The notes beneath the pieces are model-generated. The model did not search any database and had not been told where the DNA came from. It worked only from the letters and a program-made list of their open reading frames with translations. Below are positions 13,450-26,300 of a stretch of 64,000 bases of DNA, piece after piece (within the stretch, counting starts at the first letter, position 1; each line of letters opens with the position of its first letter). The translations under genes were made by a program, and so were the position numbers. This DNA is from Babylonia areolata. Its lineage: Eukaryota > Mollusca > Gastropoda > Neogastropoda > Buccinidae. Location of the stretch: positions 29,929,870 to 29,993,869 of the forward strand of contig NC_134887.1 of NCBI RefSeq assembly GCF_041734735.1, in the 5' to 3' direction.

Positions 13450-15956
13450 CACACTGCGACACGGACCATGGTATGCTGCAAGATCAGACTGCAACCAAAG
13501 AAGTTCCACTGCTCAAAGAAACAAGGGAACTCTCGCATTGACGTCAGCAAGATGTCTCAGCCAGACCTTGTAGAACAGTTCGCAGAGGCCTTTGAGAGAG
13601 AATTCGATGCATTGCAGCCTAGAGACTCTGCCACAGAAAGATGGGAAACGCTACAAGACACCATGCACCGCATTGCTATGGCCACCTTTGGGAAGAAAAC
13701 CACGAAGTGCCACGACTGGTTTGAGGCCAAATCATCAGAGATGACTCCCATTATTGAGGCCAAGCGTGCTGCACTCACTGAGTTCAAACGGTCACCCAGT
13801 GAGAAGAACCTGCAAATCCTCAGGGCCGCCAGGAGTAAGGTTCAGTTTAACGCCAGGCGATGTGCAAATGAGTACTGGACAGAGCTCAGCGAAGAGATAC
13901 AGAATGCTGCTGGAAGAGGCAACATCCGAGGGATGTATGATGGCATCAAGAAGGCACTGGGACCAACACAGAGCAAGACTGCCCCCCTCAAATCCTCTAC
14001 TGGGGAAGTAATCAACGATCCTAGCCAGCAGATGGAGAGATGGGCAGAACACTACTCCGACCTCTGCTCCACAGAAAACATGGTGTCCAACTCAGCCCTC
14101 GATGCCATCAAGTGCATGCCGGTCATGGAAGAACTTGACGCAGAGCCAACTGAGGACGAACTCAGCAAGGCCATTAACAGCCTGACATCAGACAAGGCAC
14201 CTGGCAGTGACGGAATTCCCCCAGACCTCATTAAACACTGCAAGACTACTCTTTTGCATCCTTTGCACACAGTCCTCTGTCAGTGCTGGAATGAGGGAGC
14301 TGTACCGCAGGACATGAGGGACGCCATGATTATCACCCTCTACAAAAACAAGGGTGAAAGGAGCGACTGCACCAACTACAGAGGCATCTCACTTCTCAGC
14401 ATTGTAGGCAAAGTCTATGCTCGGGTCCTCCTAATTCGCCTGCAGAAACTGGCCGAACGCGTTTACCCGGAATCACAATGCGATTTCCGAGCAGAGAGAT
14501 CCACGGTAGACATGATCTTCTCCCTTCGCCAAATCCAGGAGAAGTGCAGAGAGCAGAGGATGCCCCTGTATGTCGCATTCATTGACCTCACCAAGGCCTT
14601 TGACCTAGTCAGCAGAGACGGCCTTTTCAGGGCTCTTCGAAAGATTGGCTGCCCCCCCCCCCCCCCCCCCCAAAAAAAAAAACTGCACAGCTTGATTGAG
14701 TCCTTCCACTCCAACATGAAAGGGATGGTGCAGTTTAATGGTAACCTCTCCAAGCCCTTCGACGTACGCAGTGGTGTCAAACAAGGTTGTGTCCTCGCCC
14801 CCACCCTATTTGGAATCTTCTTTGCTCTTCTCCTGAAACATGCGTTCAGAAGGGATCTACGTGCGGACCAGGTCAGATGGCAGGCTCTTCAATCTCGCCC
14901 GCCTCAGAGCAAGGACAAAAGTCCGCGAAGCCCTCATCAGAGACAAGCTCTTTGCTGACGATGCCGCAGTTGTGACCCACACCCAGCGGGACTTGCAGTC
15001 ACTGATGGACCGCTTATCCCAGGCCTGCAAAGATTTCGGCCTGACCATTAGTCTCAAGAAGACAAATGTCCTATGCCAAGGCACGCCATCTCCACCAGCT
15101 ATCACCATTGATGACTACGAGCTTGAAGCCATCCATCAATTCACTTACCTTGGGTCCACCATCACCAACAACCTCTCCCTTGACACCGAGATTGACAAGA
15201 GGATCGGAAAGGCAGCCACAACGCTAGCCCGCCTCACAAAAAGAGTGTGGACAAATCCCAAGCTGTCCACGAAGACAAAGATGGCTGTATACAACGCCTC
15301 TGTCCTCAGCACCGTGCTGTATGGCAGTGAGGTGTGGACCACACATGCTCGTCAGGAGAAAAGGCTCAATACCTTCCACATGAGAAGCCTACGGCGCATA
15401 CTCGACATCTCCTGGCAAGACAAGGTGACAAACACCGAAGTCCTGACTCGCGCTGGCCTCCCGACCATGTATACCATGCTGAGACAGCGTCGGCTGCGCT
15501 GGCTGGGCCACGTTCGCCGCATGGAAGATGGTCACATCCCAAAAGACATCCTTTATGGAGAGCTCGCCACGGGGCAGAGAAGCATCGGCCGCCCACAGCT
15601 GAGATACAGAGACGTTTGCAAACGTGACATGAAGGCACTTGAGATCAACACTGAGTCCTGGGAGGACCTTGCAGATGACCGCAACAGATGGAGAAGCACT
15701 CTCAAGAGTCAGCTACGGATTGGTGAGGACAAACTGTCAGCTGCTGCAGCAGAAAAGCGAGCTCGCAGAAAAGGGACGGCAGCCAACAGACCAGCATCAG
15801 CTTACACATGTGACCGCTGCGACAGAGACTGTCTCTCTCGCATCGGTCTCTACAGTCACAGGCGACGCTGCTTGTCAAAGCAGACAGCCCAATTAGACAT
15901 TAGGTTGGATATACTCTATCCATGGTCAGCCATGACCAAAGGAGGCCTACTACTAC
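13450..15956 (+). mobile_element. 5'-truncated RTE-like LINE, second family (ORF2 pre-RT, RT and C-terminal finger)
   Basis: The first frame (to 14958) encodes a pre-RT segment and RT blocks APGSDGIPPDLIKH, NYRGISLLS, DLTKAFDLVSR and GVKQGCVLAPTLF. The second frame (from about 14850 to 15961) goes on with RTRSDGRLFNLARL, catalytic FADD, the thumb, and a C-terminal finger CDRCDRDC...IGLYSHRRRC. One frameshift near 14846-14852 separates them. A C20A11 run (14652-14682) sits inside the RT at the KIGCPP position but keeps the frame. A 9-bp direct repeat TATAGTGGA (13441-13449, 15957-15965) may be the target duplication. It is the same clade as the 8.5- and 57-kb copies, but clearly a different family. 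Confidence 0.88.
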
Positions 15957-15965
15957 TATAGTGGA

Positions 15966-16368
15966 GTGATTGCCTTGAGGTAATGCGTCCGCCTAGGAAG
16001 CGAGAGAATCTGAGTGCGCTTGTTCGAATCACGGCTCAGCCGCAAATATTTTCTCCCCCTCCACTAGACCTTGAGTGGTGGTCTGGACGCTAGTCATTCG
16101 GATGAGACGATAAACCGAGGTCCCGTGTGCAGCATGGACTTAGCACACATAAAAGAACCCACAGCAACAAAAGGGTTGTTCCTGGCAAAATTCTGTAGAA
16201 AAATCCACTTTCATAGGAAAAACAAATAAAATTGCACGCAGGGGAAAATGCAAAAAAAAAAGGGTGGCGCTGTAGTGTAGTGATGCGCTCTCCCTGGGGA
16301 GAGCAGCCCGAATTTCACGCAGAGAAATCTGTTGTGATAAAAAGAAATACAAATACAAATACAATGGT
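15966..16368 (+). mobile_element. tRNA-derived SINE (family B, long form)
   Basis: The head has GTTCGAATCACGG as B-box. The body reads CGGATGAGACGATAAACCG, AGGTCCCGTGTGCAGC and AACAAAAGGGTTGTTCCTGG, then an extra 3' module GGGTGGCGCTGTAGTGTAG... with an (AAATAC)n tail. The body matches the SINEs at 10364 and 56190; the 3' module is only present here. Confidence 0.8.
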
Positions 16369-17216
16369 TCTATGGATTGGATGTAAAGACGTTTGCTGTC
16401 CCATGTTACCAAACAGATTTTTCTATGGATTGGGTGTCAAGACGTCTGCTGTCCTGTGTTACCATACAGATGTTTCTATGGATTGGGTGTCAAGACGTCT
16501 GCTGTCCCGTGTTACCATACAGACATTTCTGTGGATTGGGTGTAAAGACGTCTGCTGTCCCATGTTACCAAACAGATGTTTCTGTGGATTGGGTGTAAAG
16601 ACGTCTGCTGTCCCGTGTTACCATACAGATGTTTGTATGGATTGGGTGTCAAGACGTCTGCTGTCCCATGTTACCATACAGATATTTCTGTGGATTGGGT
16701 GTAAAGACGTCTGCTGTCCCATGTTACCAAACAGATGTTTCTGTGGATTGGGTGTAAAGACGTCTGCTGTCCCGTGTTACCATACAGATGTTTGTATGGA
16801 TTGGGTGTAAAGACGTCTGCTGTCCCGTGTTACCAAACAGATGTTTGTATGGATTGGGTGTAAAGACGTCTGCTGTCCCGTGTTACCAAACAGATGTTTG
16901 TATGGATTGGGTGTAAAGACGTCTGCTGTCCCGTGTTACCAAACAGATGTTTCTATCGATTGGGTGTCAAGAGGTCTGCTGTCCCGTGTTACCAAACAGA
17001 TGTTTCTATGGATTGGGTGTAAAGACGTCTGCTGTCCCATGTTACCATGCAGATGTTTCAATGGACTGGGTGTTGAGACGTCTGCTGTCCCGTGTTACAA
17101 TACAGATGTTTCTATGGATTAGGCGTAAAGACGTCTGCTGTCCCGTGTTACCATACAGATGTTTCTATGGACTGGGTGTCAAGAGGTCTGCTGTCAGGTC
17201 CCATGTTACCATACAA
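16369..17216. repeat. Minisatellite/satellite, 53-bp unit, about 16 copies
   Basis: The unit is ATGGATTGGGTGTAAAGACG + TCTGCTGTCCCGTGTTACCA + TACAGATGTTTCT (53 bp) with few differences between copies. Because 53 is not a multiple of three and the unit lacks stops in most phases, long frames arise whose peptide repeats every 53 residues (WIGCKDVCC..., GLGVKTSAV..., DWVSRRLLS...). No start context, splice signal or homologue suggests a real protein. Confidence 0.92.
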
Positions 17217-17439
17217 ATACATGTGAGCTCACTTTTTTCTGTTACTGTGCATCTCTTTCTGTCATTCCATCTGTCCCACAGCCCACTCCATCACACCCAC
17301 TCTGTCTGTCTGTTGCTCTCTTGCCCTCAATGTGAGAAGTTACCACTCCAGTCAGAGAGAGAGATTCAAAAGTACACAGCACATGGTTCACATTTTATCG
17401 TGTGTAAGCAATGGCTCTCGCAAGAAACCAAGAAAGAGA

Positions 17440-17645
17440 CAAGAGAGAGTGCATGCACACATACACACACACACACGCATACACAAACACATGCATGCAC
17501 ACACCGATGCACATATGTACGCACACATCCATGCACACATGTATGTATACACCAATCCACACATGCATATACACATGCACACATATATTCATGGACTTGC
17601 ACGTGCATACACCCCCCACCCCCCCACCCCCCCACACACACATGA
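17440..17645. repeat. CA-rich microsatellite
   Basis: Interrupted (CA)n with ATGCACACA variants, ending in a C-rich stretch at 17608-17632. Cys/Val- and His/Thr-rich frames across it are spurious. Confidence 0.9.
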
Positions 17646-17649
17646 CATG

Positions 17650-18300
17650 ACCACTTCCCAGGAGGATCAGTTCTGTCTACAGGAAGACCTCAACCAGCTT
17701 GCTGAGTGGAGGGAGAGATGGGACATGACCTTCCACCCACCCGGGGAAGTGCTCCACACTATCAGTGACCTGCAACAGAAAAGTCCAAACTCATGACTAT
17801 AAACTTAAGGGCATACTCTGGAAACAGTCATCAGCGTCAAGTACCTTGGAGTTACCATCACCCAAGATATGAACTGGAGCACGCACATTAACACCTTGTG
17901 CAAAAAAGCCAACAAGACCCTGGGCTTCCTGAAAAGAAATCCAAGATAGGCTCCAGAAGCATCAAAGAAATAACCCACAAATCCTATGTACGTCCCATCC
18001 TAGAATATGCATGCTCAGTCTGAGATCCTCATACTCAACAGAACATCGACAGACTTGAGGCCATCCAACGGACAGCAGCCTCATAATGAGGTGCTACAGA
18101 CACACCTCCAGCCCCTCAGACATGATAGAGGATCCCAAGTGGCATAGTCTTCAGGACAGGAGACAGACAGCACACCTTGCCAGTACCCACAGTTCTCATT
18201 TCTCCTAAGGACCATCAGGGATTGGAACAGTTTACCTGAAAATGTAGTAGAGGCAAAAACCATCGACGCTTTCGTGTGAAGGGCCTCCAAGCTTCAACAG
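17650..18300 (+). mobile_element. Decayed Jockey/CR1-like LINE 3' fragment
   Basis: Shifting + frames read DQFCLQEDLNQLAEWRERWD, VKYLGVTITQDMNWSTHINT, LCKKANKTLGFLKRN, SYVRPILEYACSV, DPHTQQNIDRLEAIQRTAAS and finally IRDWNSLPENVVEAKTIDAF. In order, these are the thumb and C-terminal blocks of the Jockey/CR1 group of ORF2 proteins. Several stops and frameshifts separate the blocks, so it is an old relic. Confidence 0.75.
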
Positions 18301-18479
18301 GGCAGCACCTTTTTTTCTTTTCTTTTTCTGGGGCCCGGGTTCCCATGGCTGAACTGGGGGTGCTTAACTGTCATGGTTCTGCTTTTTTTCTTCTTTTTTT
18401 TTCAGGTCAGATTTCCCCATTTTGAATGACAGAATGATCACAATGATGATCGTGGTCGCTAAAGTGGAAGAAGAAGAAG

Positions 18480-18681
18480 AACGGTCAATAAGATTACCCC
18501 GCCGGCGCTCAGGTAGAACTAAATTCTTTGGGGAAAAGTAGACAAGTTCGGGTTGATTTTTGTAAAAAGATGTGAAAGGGGAAGTAAGTGATATCAACAA
18601 ACACACCATCTGCTGCTCGTGTTTGGTTATCACTGACTGCAAGAAGGAAAAAATCAGAGAGCGGCAAAAATATTGTCGAAA
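18480..18681 (+). promoter_or_regulatory. Presumed promoter/5' UTR of translin
   Basis: This is inferred only from position upstream of the translin start. It contains a small GC-rich patch (ACCCCGCCGGCGCTCAGG near 18495) in otherwise AT-rich DNA. The start codon context GAAAATGG has A at -3 and G at +4. No TATA box is obvious. Confidence 0.35.
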
Positions 18682-21600
18682 ATGGCTGTTTCTGGTGTGT
18701 TTTCAGATTTTCAGCAGTATCTGGACCAAGACTTTGAGCGGAAAGAGGTTTGAAAATTCACCCGTTTGCGTATTGCAATCAGTGCAGACCCAGACTGATC
18801 AGAGTTCAATCAGATTCGATGCCTTGTGCCTAACATCGAACGGGTATCACCCACTCGCATAGCAGATTGCTGCGTGTGTGCATCCGTGCGAGCGTGCATT
18901 TGTGTGTGTCTGTGAGTGTGATTTTATATGTGTGTAGGGGTCGGAATAGCTCAGTTGGTAGAGTGCCAGACTGTTCGAATCTCCGCCGAGCCGTTCAGTT
19001 CAGGAGGATTTTCCCCATCTTAGTTAATTATGGTTCTTACTCGGATTTTCTCCATTCTATGTATAACAGGTCGTAAAGAATATAAACCGCGCTTCCATGC
19101 GTGAATGCACCATTGCATCTTTGGGACATTAAATCCCATTACCATCTTTCGGAAGAAGAGAGTTTGTCTTGCCATATGCCGATGGTATTCTTGACACATG
19201 ACATATTTACACAGCATGCATATTAATCCCCAATGACAGAGTGTGGGTTAAAAACAGTTGCAACTTGCATCCACAAAAAGTCCCACCCAAAATTGCAGCT
19301 ACCACCCAACCCTCACCCCCACCACACCCTTTCTTCTTGCAGTGCAGTGAATTCTACATCCATGATTCATGATGAAGCAGGTTGTCAGTCAGCAAGAATT
19401 TGTATGTGCCATAGTGTGTGATTTCATGAAGTTGTAAATTAATCAGACACTGGAAACGGGGGTGGTGTGTAACAGTTACACCAACCAACAAAGATATTAT
19501 CCAACTAATGCTTGGCTGCGTGTGTTATCATTGATAACAAGAGCAGCTAAAGTGAAACATTAGTTGGAATTTCAAGACGTTTTTGCATTGTGCATATTTG
19601 TGACATGTTAGTTATGTTAGCAATACTAATTTGGTATACGTGTGTGTGCATGTATGTGCGCACATGCAATTGCAAACTTGTATGACTTCGTCACAGTTAC
19701 AATGTATGCATTTGTGCATGTGCGTGTGTCCAGGAGATCCGTACTGTGGTACGAGATTTGGAGCAGACAGCACGGGAAATACAGAGTGTTATGCAGGCTA
19801 TTCATCAAACAGCAGCCCCTGATCAAGGTAACAAATATTGATTAAATAGATTAAGATGTTTAAAACAGGAGCCAAATGTCAGTGTGATGATGATGATGAT
19901 ATATGGCAGCACGTATCCTTGGTCAGAGACCACACTCTTAGCGCTTTACAAACATGGAGTCATTTGCACAACAAGCTGGCTACCTGGGTAATGCCGACTG
20001 ACAGCTGCCTTTGGGCGTTTATCACTCATTTCCTGTGGCATTCAATCAGGTTTCAGACACACATACATACACGCTCACACAGACATGTTACACACACAAA
20101 AAAAAAAGAAGAAAAAAAGAAGAAAAAGTGTGATACAACTTTGGAATGCTGGTAAACTTACTTCATGTGATAAGAAAACAGCACATAATTACTTATCACA
20201 AGTTCTGTGATCTTCATGCAAGATGACATCATGAATGGGAAAGTCAAAATAGAAAGATCTTGTCAGCAATTTTTCCTCACAGGAATAAATCAGTTCTTAT
20301 ACCAATGGGTAAGCAAGTGAACACATATGACATGCATTGCATGTATATCACTTGGAAAAACAAGTTGTGGTCTGTATGGTTATCTCCTTTCCTCTTGAAC
20401 TTTAAAGAGCACCTTGAAGTTTTTGTTTTTTCCAGCTTCTTCTGACTATGCATCAACTGATCAAGTTATGTACTTTTTCTTTGTAGTTTGATTATGACTG
20501 ACAATGGTATTGTGATGCAACTATATTGCAAGGTTATATCTTAACCTTTCCCGTACGTCGTGGGTGTGCACACACCCACACACTTTTTTTGCTCTGAAAC
20601 TCCAGTAATTTTGAAGACACTTCCATTAAATTTCATGACTTTGTTTATAATGTATCATATTACATGTCAACCGAAAAATGTTTTGTTTTATCCATAAACA
20701 AAGAAATAAATATACAATAGACATCCCAGTACGTCATGGGTGTGTCCTCACCCATACTCTTAAAGAATAAATTTTGCACGCCGTACGTCGTGGGTGTGGA
20801 TCCACCCATACTCAAAAAGAGCAGCCTTGCATACCACATGTTGTTTATGTGACGTCACTCGTGCCTGCTGGAGAGAGGGAGAGGGAGAGAGACAGAGTGC
20901 GGGGGTAGGGGGCGTTGGCATGAAAGTGCTTCTTGCCCACTGTTTGGATTTGGTGCCACCGAGATCAGGCCTTTTTGTCTGTTGTGAATGATGTACTAAG
21001 TACTTGTTCATGTCTGCTCATTTCAAAAATGGATATCGATTGTACTAGATAAAATAACTAATTTAAATACAATTTAGAATGAATTGTTTTTATTGTTAAA
21101 AAAAAAAAAAAAAAAAATCATCAGAACTGATTGGTAACGGCTAGTTTTATCTAGTTGGAAAAACCTTTGAGAACTAAATATTATTGTATGTCTCAAACCC
21201 ACTGATCTACATCTAGTTGTTACAGAATTTTGTTCTTATTCCAATCAGTTTGAAACAAAAGAAACCTGACTATGAAGAAGAAAAAAAGCGCCAGGAATGC
21301 CAACATCTCAGTCAAGGGAAAGGGACTGCATGGTATCAGTGCCTCCGGCGTCAGTTGAACTCCATACAGTAAACACACCGTGCTCGTGTCTGTCATCGTA
21401 TCATGCGATAAGGGAGGAGGGGAGGGAGGGGGGAAAGAAGGGGAAGGAGAAGAAAGAATCACTTACGCTCTTGTGGGCACTTTTACAATCCTTTCTCACA
21501 GCCTATGGAATAGACACGCCTGTGTTTGTGTATGTATGTGTGTGTGTAGGTCTGTGTGTGCAGAGGATGGGGTGTGGTGTGTGTGTGTGTGTGTGCACAT

Positions 21601-21796
21601 AAACACAAAAACAAAAGAACAGTGTTTTCTATAAGCCTAAAATCTGATACAAAACAAAAAAAACATTTCTATTCATAATGGAGATGCATCTTTTGTACTT
21701 CGTCTATAGATCCCTGATCTAAATATCTGTAAGCTGCAGCCACTAAATGTACCACTGCATCATCATCTGATGTAATTTTGCCACACACACACACAT

Positions 21797-21846
<50 letters not shown>

Positions 21847-22054
21847 CATTAGTCAAATGTTGCAGGGTTTTGTTCCACAAAGTGTAGCTGGACAGGGACA
21901 GAGATCTGTGCACACGTTTGTGTGTGTGTGTGTGTGAGTGTGTGCATCAACGTGTACGCGAGTGCATGTGTATGTGCAAGGGCGGTGTGTGTGTGTCTGT
22001 GTCTGTCTTTCTGTGTCTGTGTGGAGGTGTCTATGTACACACATATATCAGTGT

Positions 22055-22093
<39 letters not shown>

Positions 22094-23316
22094 TTGCTGG
22101 ACCATGAGAACATTGGTACACTCCAAAAGGGCGGGAGTGAATCATTGTTTATTCGTTGTTATAAAGCGCGTTTGTTTTGTTTGTTGTCTTTAATTCAAAG
22201 CATGCTAGATTTCATCAAAACACTCAGAATTGACTCTCAGTCAGTTCTAAGTAATACATAATGTTTGGCACAAGAGAGCTGCCATCAACACGTACAGAAC
22301 AGATCAGACTGAAATGGGCCTTTCATTATTATCAGTCGCGGGGACAGACGTAAAGAGTGTGGCTTTTTTCTTTCTTCGATTTTGTCGTCAAAATACATTG
22401 TCATTGGCGTTGGACACCATGTCCAGATGACATCATACCTAAGTTTCACCCCCTTCCCCCTCCCTCATTTTCTCTCCGAATTTGCACATATCTCAGAATG
22501 GCTTCTGCTGGGGGTTTTCTGTGGCAGTCACACGCCCGACTAAAAGTTCAGTTTAAAAAAAAAAGAATTTTTTCATTGTTTATAATGAAATGGAAAAGCC
22601 CATTTACGCGAAGCTCTCACAACCCTGCTCTTGGTCATGCGTTTGAGGAAATGCATGCATGCAACTGGAAACCGGACATGGAAGTTTGCTGAAGGAAACA
22701 TCAAATTTGTTCTACAGATAGATGTGGGTTACCGACGATACACCCGCAACGTACAGCAAGGTCTTGTTTCTTCAAAGAAACCATTGGCGTCTGTACACCC
22801 ACAACATACGATGAGGGGTCTTTCCTTCATGGAAACCATGGGTGTCTGTACACCCACGACGTACGGGAAGGGGTTAGTTCCTACACAGAAACCATGGGTT
22901 GCTGTACACCCACGATGTACTGGAAGGGGTTAGTTCCTACACAGAAACCATGGGTTGCTGTACACCCACGACATCGCTGAAGAGTCTTTCCTTCATAGAA
23001 AGCATGTGTGTCTGTACACCCATGACGTATGGCATGCAAAATTTTAGGCGACGTACGGGAAAGGTTAATGATTTTCCTAATGAGAAGAGATGTCTGTAGC
23101 TTTTGCATTGAAAGAAGAAAAAGAGTGTATTAAATCATATTTGATTTGTGAAAGAATACATTTTTTATGCCTTTATCACATTGACACTGTCATCTGATCT
23201 TGGATTTTACTGCACTGACTTGCATTAGAATTTGGCTATATCATAATATTTGTTCAGATAGCTTGTATTGAATTGTTGGCAGCTGAATTATTTGATTTGC
23301 AGTGAGCATTGTCTTG

Positions 23317-23380
<64 letters not shown>

Positions 23381-26300
23381 ACAAGGAAAAATGATACTCA
23401 GTAACAGCTTTAAAAGTTTTTTGCAGAAAGATACCAGGCACCAGTGTTTGTGTGTGTGAGTGTGTGTGCACTGTGTGTGCACTGTGTGTGAGAGAGTTAT
23501 TTTTGTGTGTAACTGTAAGATAAACCTTATTGATGTTTATATACATGCTTTAAATTTTGACACACAATACGTATCCAGTGTTCATGGAAGTCTGGTTTGT
23601 TGCAGTGTTGGCTGCATGTCAGAAAACTGACCCCCTGTTTGTCAAAGTGAAAGCACAGTTCTCGGAGTTGGCTGCAAAAATACCTGTCAACCAGTATTAC
23701 AGGTACAAACAGATTGTTCTGCTACAAGTAAATTTGATAGCCAAGTGTTATGTGTAAATTATAGGTAATGTATACAACAAAACTGTAGTATTAGGTAAAC
23801 TATAACATGAAAAAGCGCATGACTAGGGTGCTACAAGTGGCAAGAATTATGCTTTTTTTCGCTTTTTTGTGAAAAGATTTGCACCAAGGCCTTCTGCAGA
23901 GCTTGTGTAAGCTTTCAGACAGTATGTGCATACTTTTATAGTTTTGATCATAAGCCTTTTGTTGTTGTTTTTTTTTTTTTCTCCCTTGCAAAGCCAGTTC
24001 TGTTTATTTTTTTTGTTTTTCGGAAGCAAATAAATTACAATATAGGCATAGCCCTGTTTAAACAACACCATATTTTAAAGCTTATTTCTGGCAAACTAAG
24101 GAAACAGAATGTCATTAGAAAAACATAAGATTGTAGTTTGGACAAGTTCCCTTGGCCACACAACACTGCAGTGTGGCCAAAGAAACTCATCCAAACTACA
24201 GTGTTACGTTTTTCGCATCTGGTGGATCTTTGGTTTTGTTTTGTGTTTTTTTGGGGAAAGGTTTTGTGTTTTTTATTGTTTTTTTTGGTTGTTTTTTTGT
24301 TTTGTTTTGTTTTGGTTTTTTTGGTTTTTTTGTTCTGTTTTGGTTTTAAGTCGTGTTCAAGTGCAAGTAGATCTCTCTGTAAGTTTGTACAGAAGGTACT
24401 TTGGTGTTTCAGGTTTAACGACCAGTGGAGATTTGTGATTCAGCGACTGGCGTACCTGTCTGCTCTGAAGGTTTACCTGATGAGAGACCAGCTCATCTCA
24501 CAGCAGGAGACAGCAGATATATTGGGAGGTAATGACTGTCATGTTGCTGTTAGAGGTAATGGTTGTTGTGTTGGGAGGTAATGACTGTCATGTTACTGTT
24601 TAGAGGTAATGGTTGTCATGTTGGGAGGTAATTACTGTCATGTTGCTGTTAGAGGAAATGGTCGTTGTCATGTTGGGAGGTAATGACTGTCATATTGCTG
24701 TTAGAGGAAATGGTCGTTGTCATGTTGGGAGGTAATGAATGTCATGTTGCTGTTAGAGTTAATGGTCATTGTAATGTTAGGAGGTAATGACTGTCATGTT
24801 GCTGTTAGAGGTAATGGTTGTCATGTTGGGAGGTAATGACTGTCATGTTGCTGTTAGAGGTAATGGTTGTCATGTTGGGAGGTAATGACTGTCATGTTGC
24901 TGTTAGAGATCATGGTCATGGTAATGTTAGGAGGTAATGACTGTCATGTTGCTGTTAAAATGGTCATGTTGCTGTTAGAGGTAATGGTCGTTGTCATGTT
25001 GGGAGGAAATGACTGTCATGTTTCTGTTGGAGGTAATGACAGTTGTCATGCTGGGAAGAAATGCTTGTCATGTTACTGTTAGAGGTAATGGTTGTCATGT
25101 TGGGAGGTAATGACTGTCATGTTGCTGTTAGAGGTAATGGTTGTCATGTTGGGAGGTAATGACTGTCATGTTGCTGTTAGAGGTAATGGTCGTTGTCATG
25201 TTGGGAGGTAATGACTGTCATGTTGCTGTTAGAGGTAATGGTCGTTGTCATGTTGGGAGGTAATGACTGTCATGTTGCTGTTAGAGGTAATGGTCGTCAT
25301 GTTGGGAGGTAATGACTGTCATGTTACTGTTAAGAGGTAATGGTTGTCATGTTGGGAGGTAATGACTGTCATGTTGCTGTTAGAGGTAATGGTCGTTGTC
25401 ATGTTTGGAGGTAATGACTGTCATTTTGCTGTTAGAGATAATGGTCGTTGTCATGTTGGGAGTTTATGACTGTCATGTTGCCGTTAGAGGTAATGGTCAT
25501 TGTGTTGGAAGGTAATGGCCGTTGTCATGTTGGGAGTTTATGACTGTCATGTTGCTGTTAGAGGTAATGATCATTGTCATGTTTGGGGTTAATGACTGTC
25601 ATGTTGCTATTAGAGGTAATGGGCATTGTCATGTTGGGAGTTTATGACTGTCATGTCGCTGTTAGTGGTAATGGTCATTGTGTTGGGAGGTAATGGTCGT
25701 TGTCATGTTGGGAGTTTATGACTGTCATGTTGCTGTTAGAGGTAATGGTCATTGTGTTGGGAGGTGATGGTCGTTGTCATGTTGCGAGTCTATGACTGTC
25801 ATGTTGCTGTTAGAGGTAATGGTCGTTGTCATGTTTGGGGTTAATGACTGTCATGTTGCTGTTAGAGGTAATGGTCATTGTGTTGGGAGGTAATGGTCAT
25901 TGTCATGTTAGGAGGTAATGTCATGGATTGAAATGAGTGAAATGGTTGTTGCAGTCAAAGTCAGACGGGAGGATGGTTTTCACATTGACCTGGACGATTT
26001 CCTCATGGGTGTGCTGACCATGGCATCAGAACTGGTAAGCACAGATAATGATAGTGATAATGACAATGATTATGATAATGATGATGATAATGATAACAAT
26101 AATAGTAATAGTAGTATTGCGCCTTCATCGCATAGAGGTCAGAATGCTTTACATGAGCACACACTCATGCGTGCACTTACGCATGTGTATGCACGCACAT
26201 ACACACACTCACACACATGCACACATGCACATGCTTGCACACACTCACACACTTCACCAAAAAAGAAAAAAAAAACACATTCACACACACACACACACCA

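Noticed and set aside
16232-17645. Long + frames across the 53-bp array as Cys-rich repeat proteins
   Set aside because: They are explained by the stop-poor repeat unit read in cycling frames. There is no start, splice or homology support.
18937-18990. tRNA gene in translin intron 1
   Set aside because: A and B boxes are present, but the anticodon arm and acceptor stem do not pair, and a SINE body follows.
24529-25920. CRISPR-like direct repeats
   Set aside because: Units are contiguous without unique spacers, in an intron of an animal gene. The same applies to the arrays at 600, 2318, 16369, 40490 and 62806.
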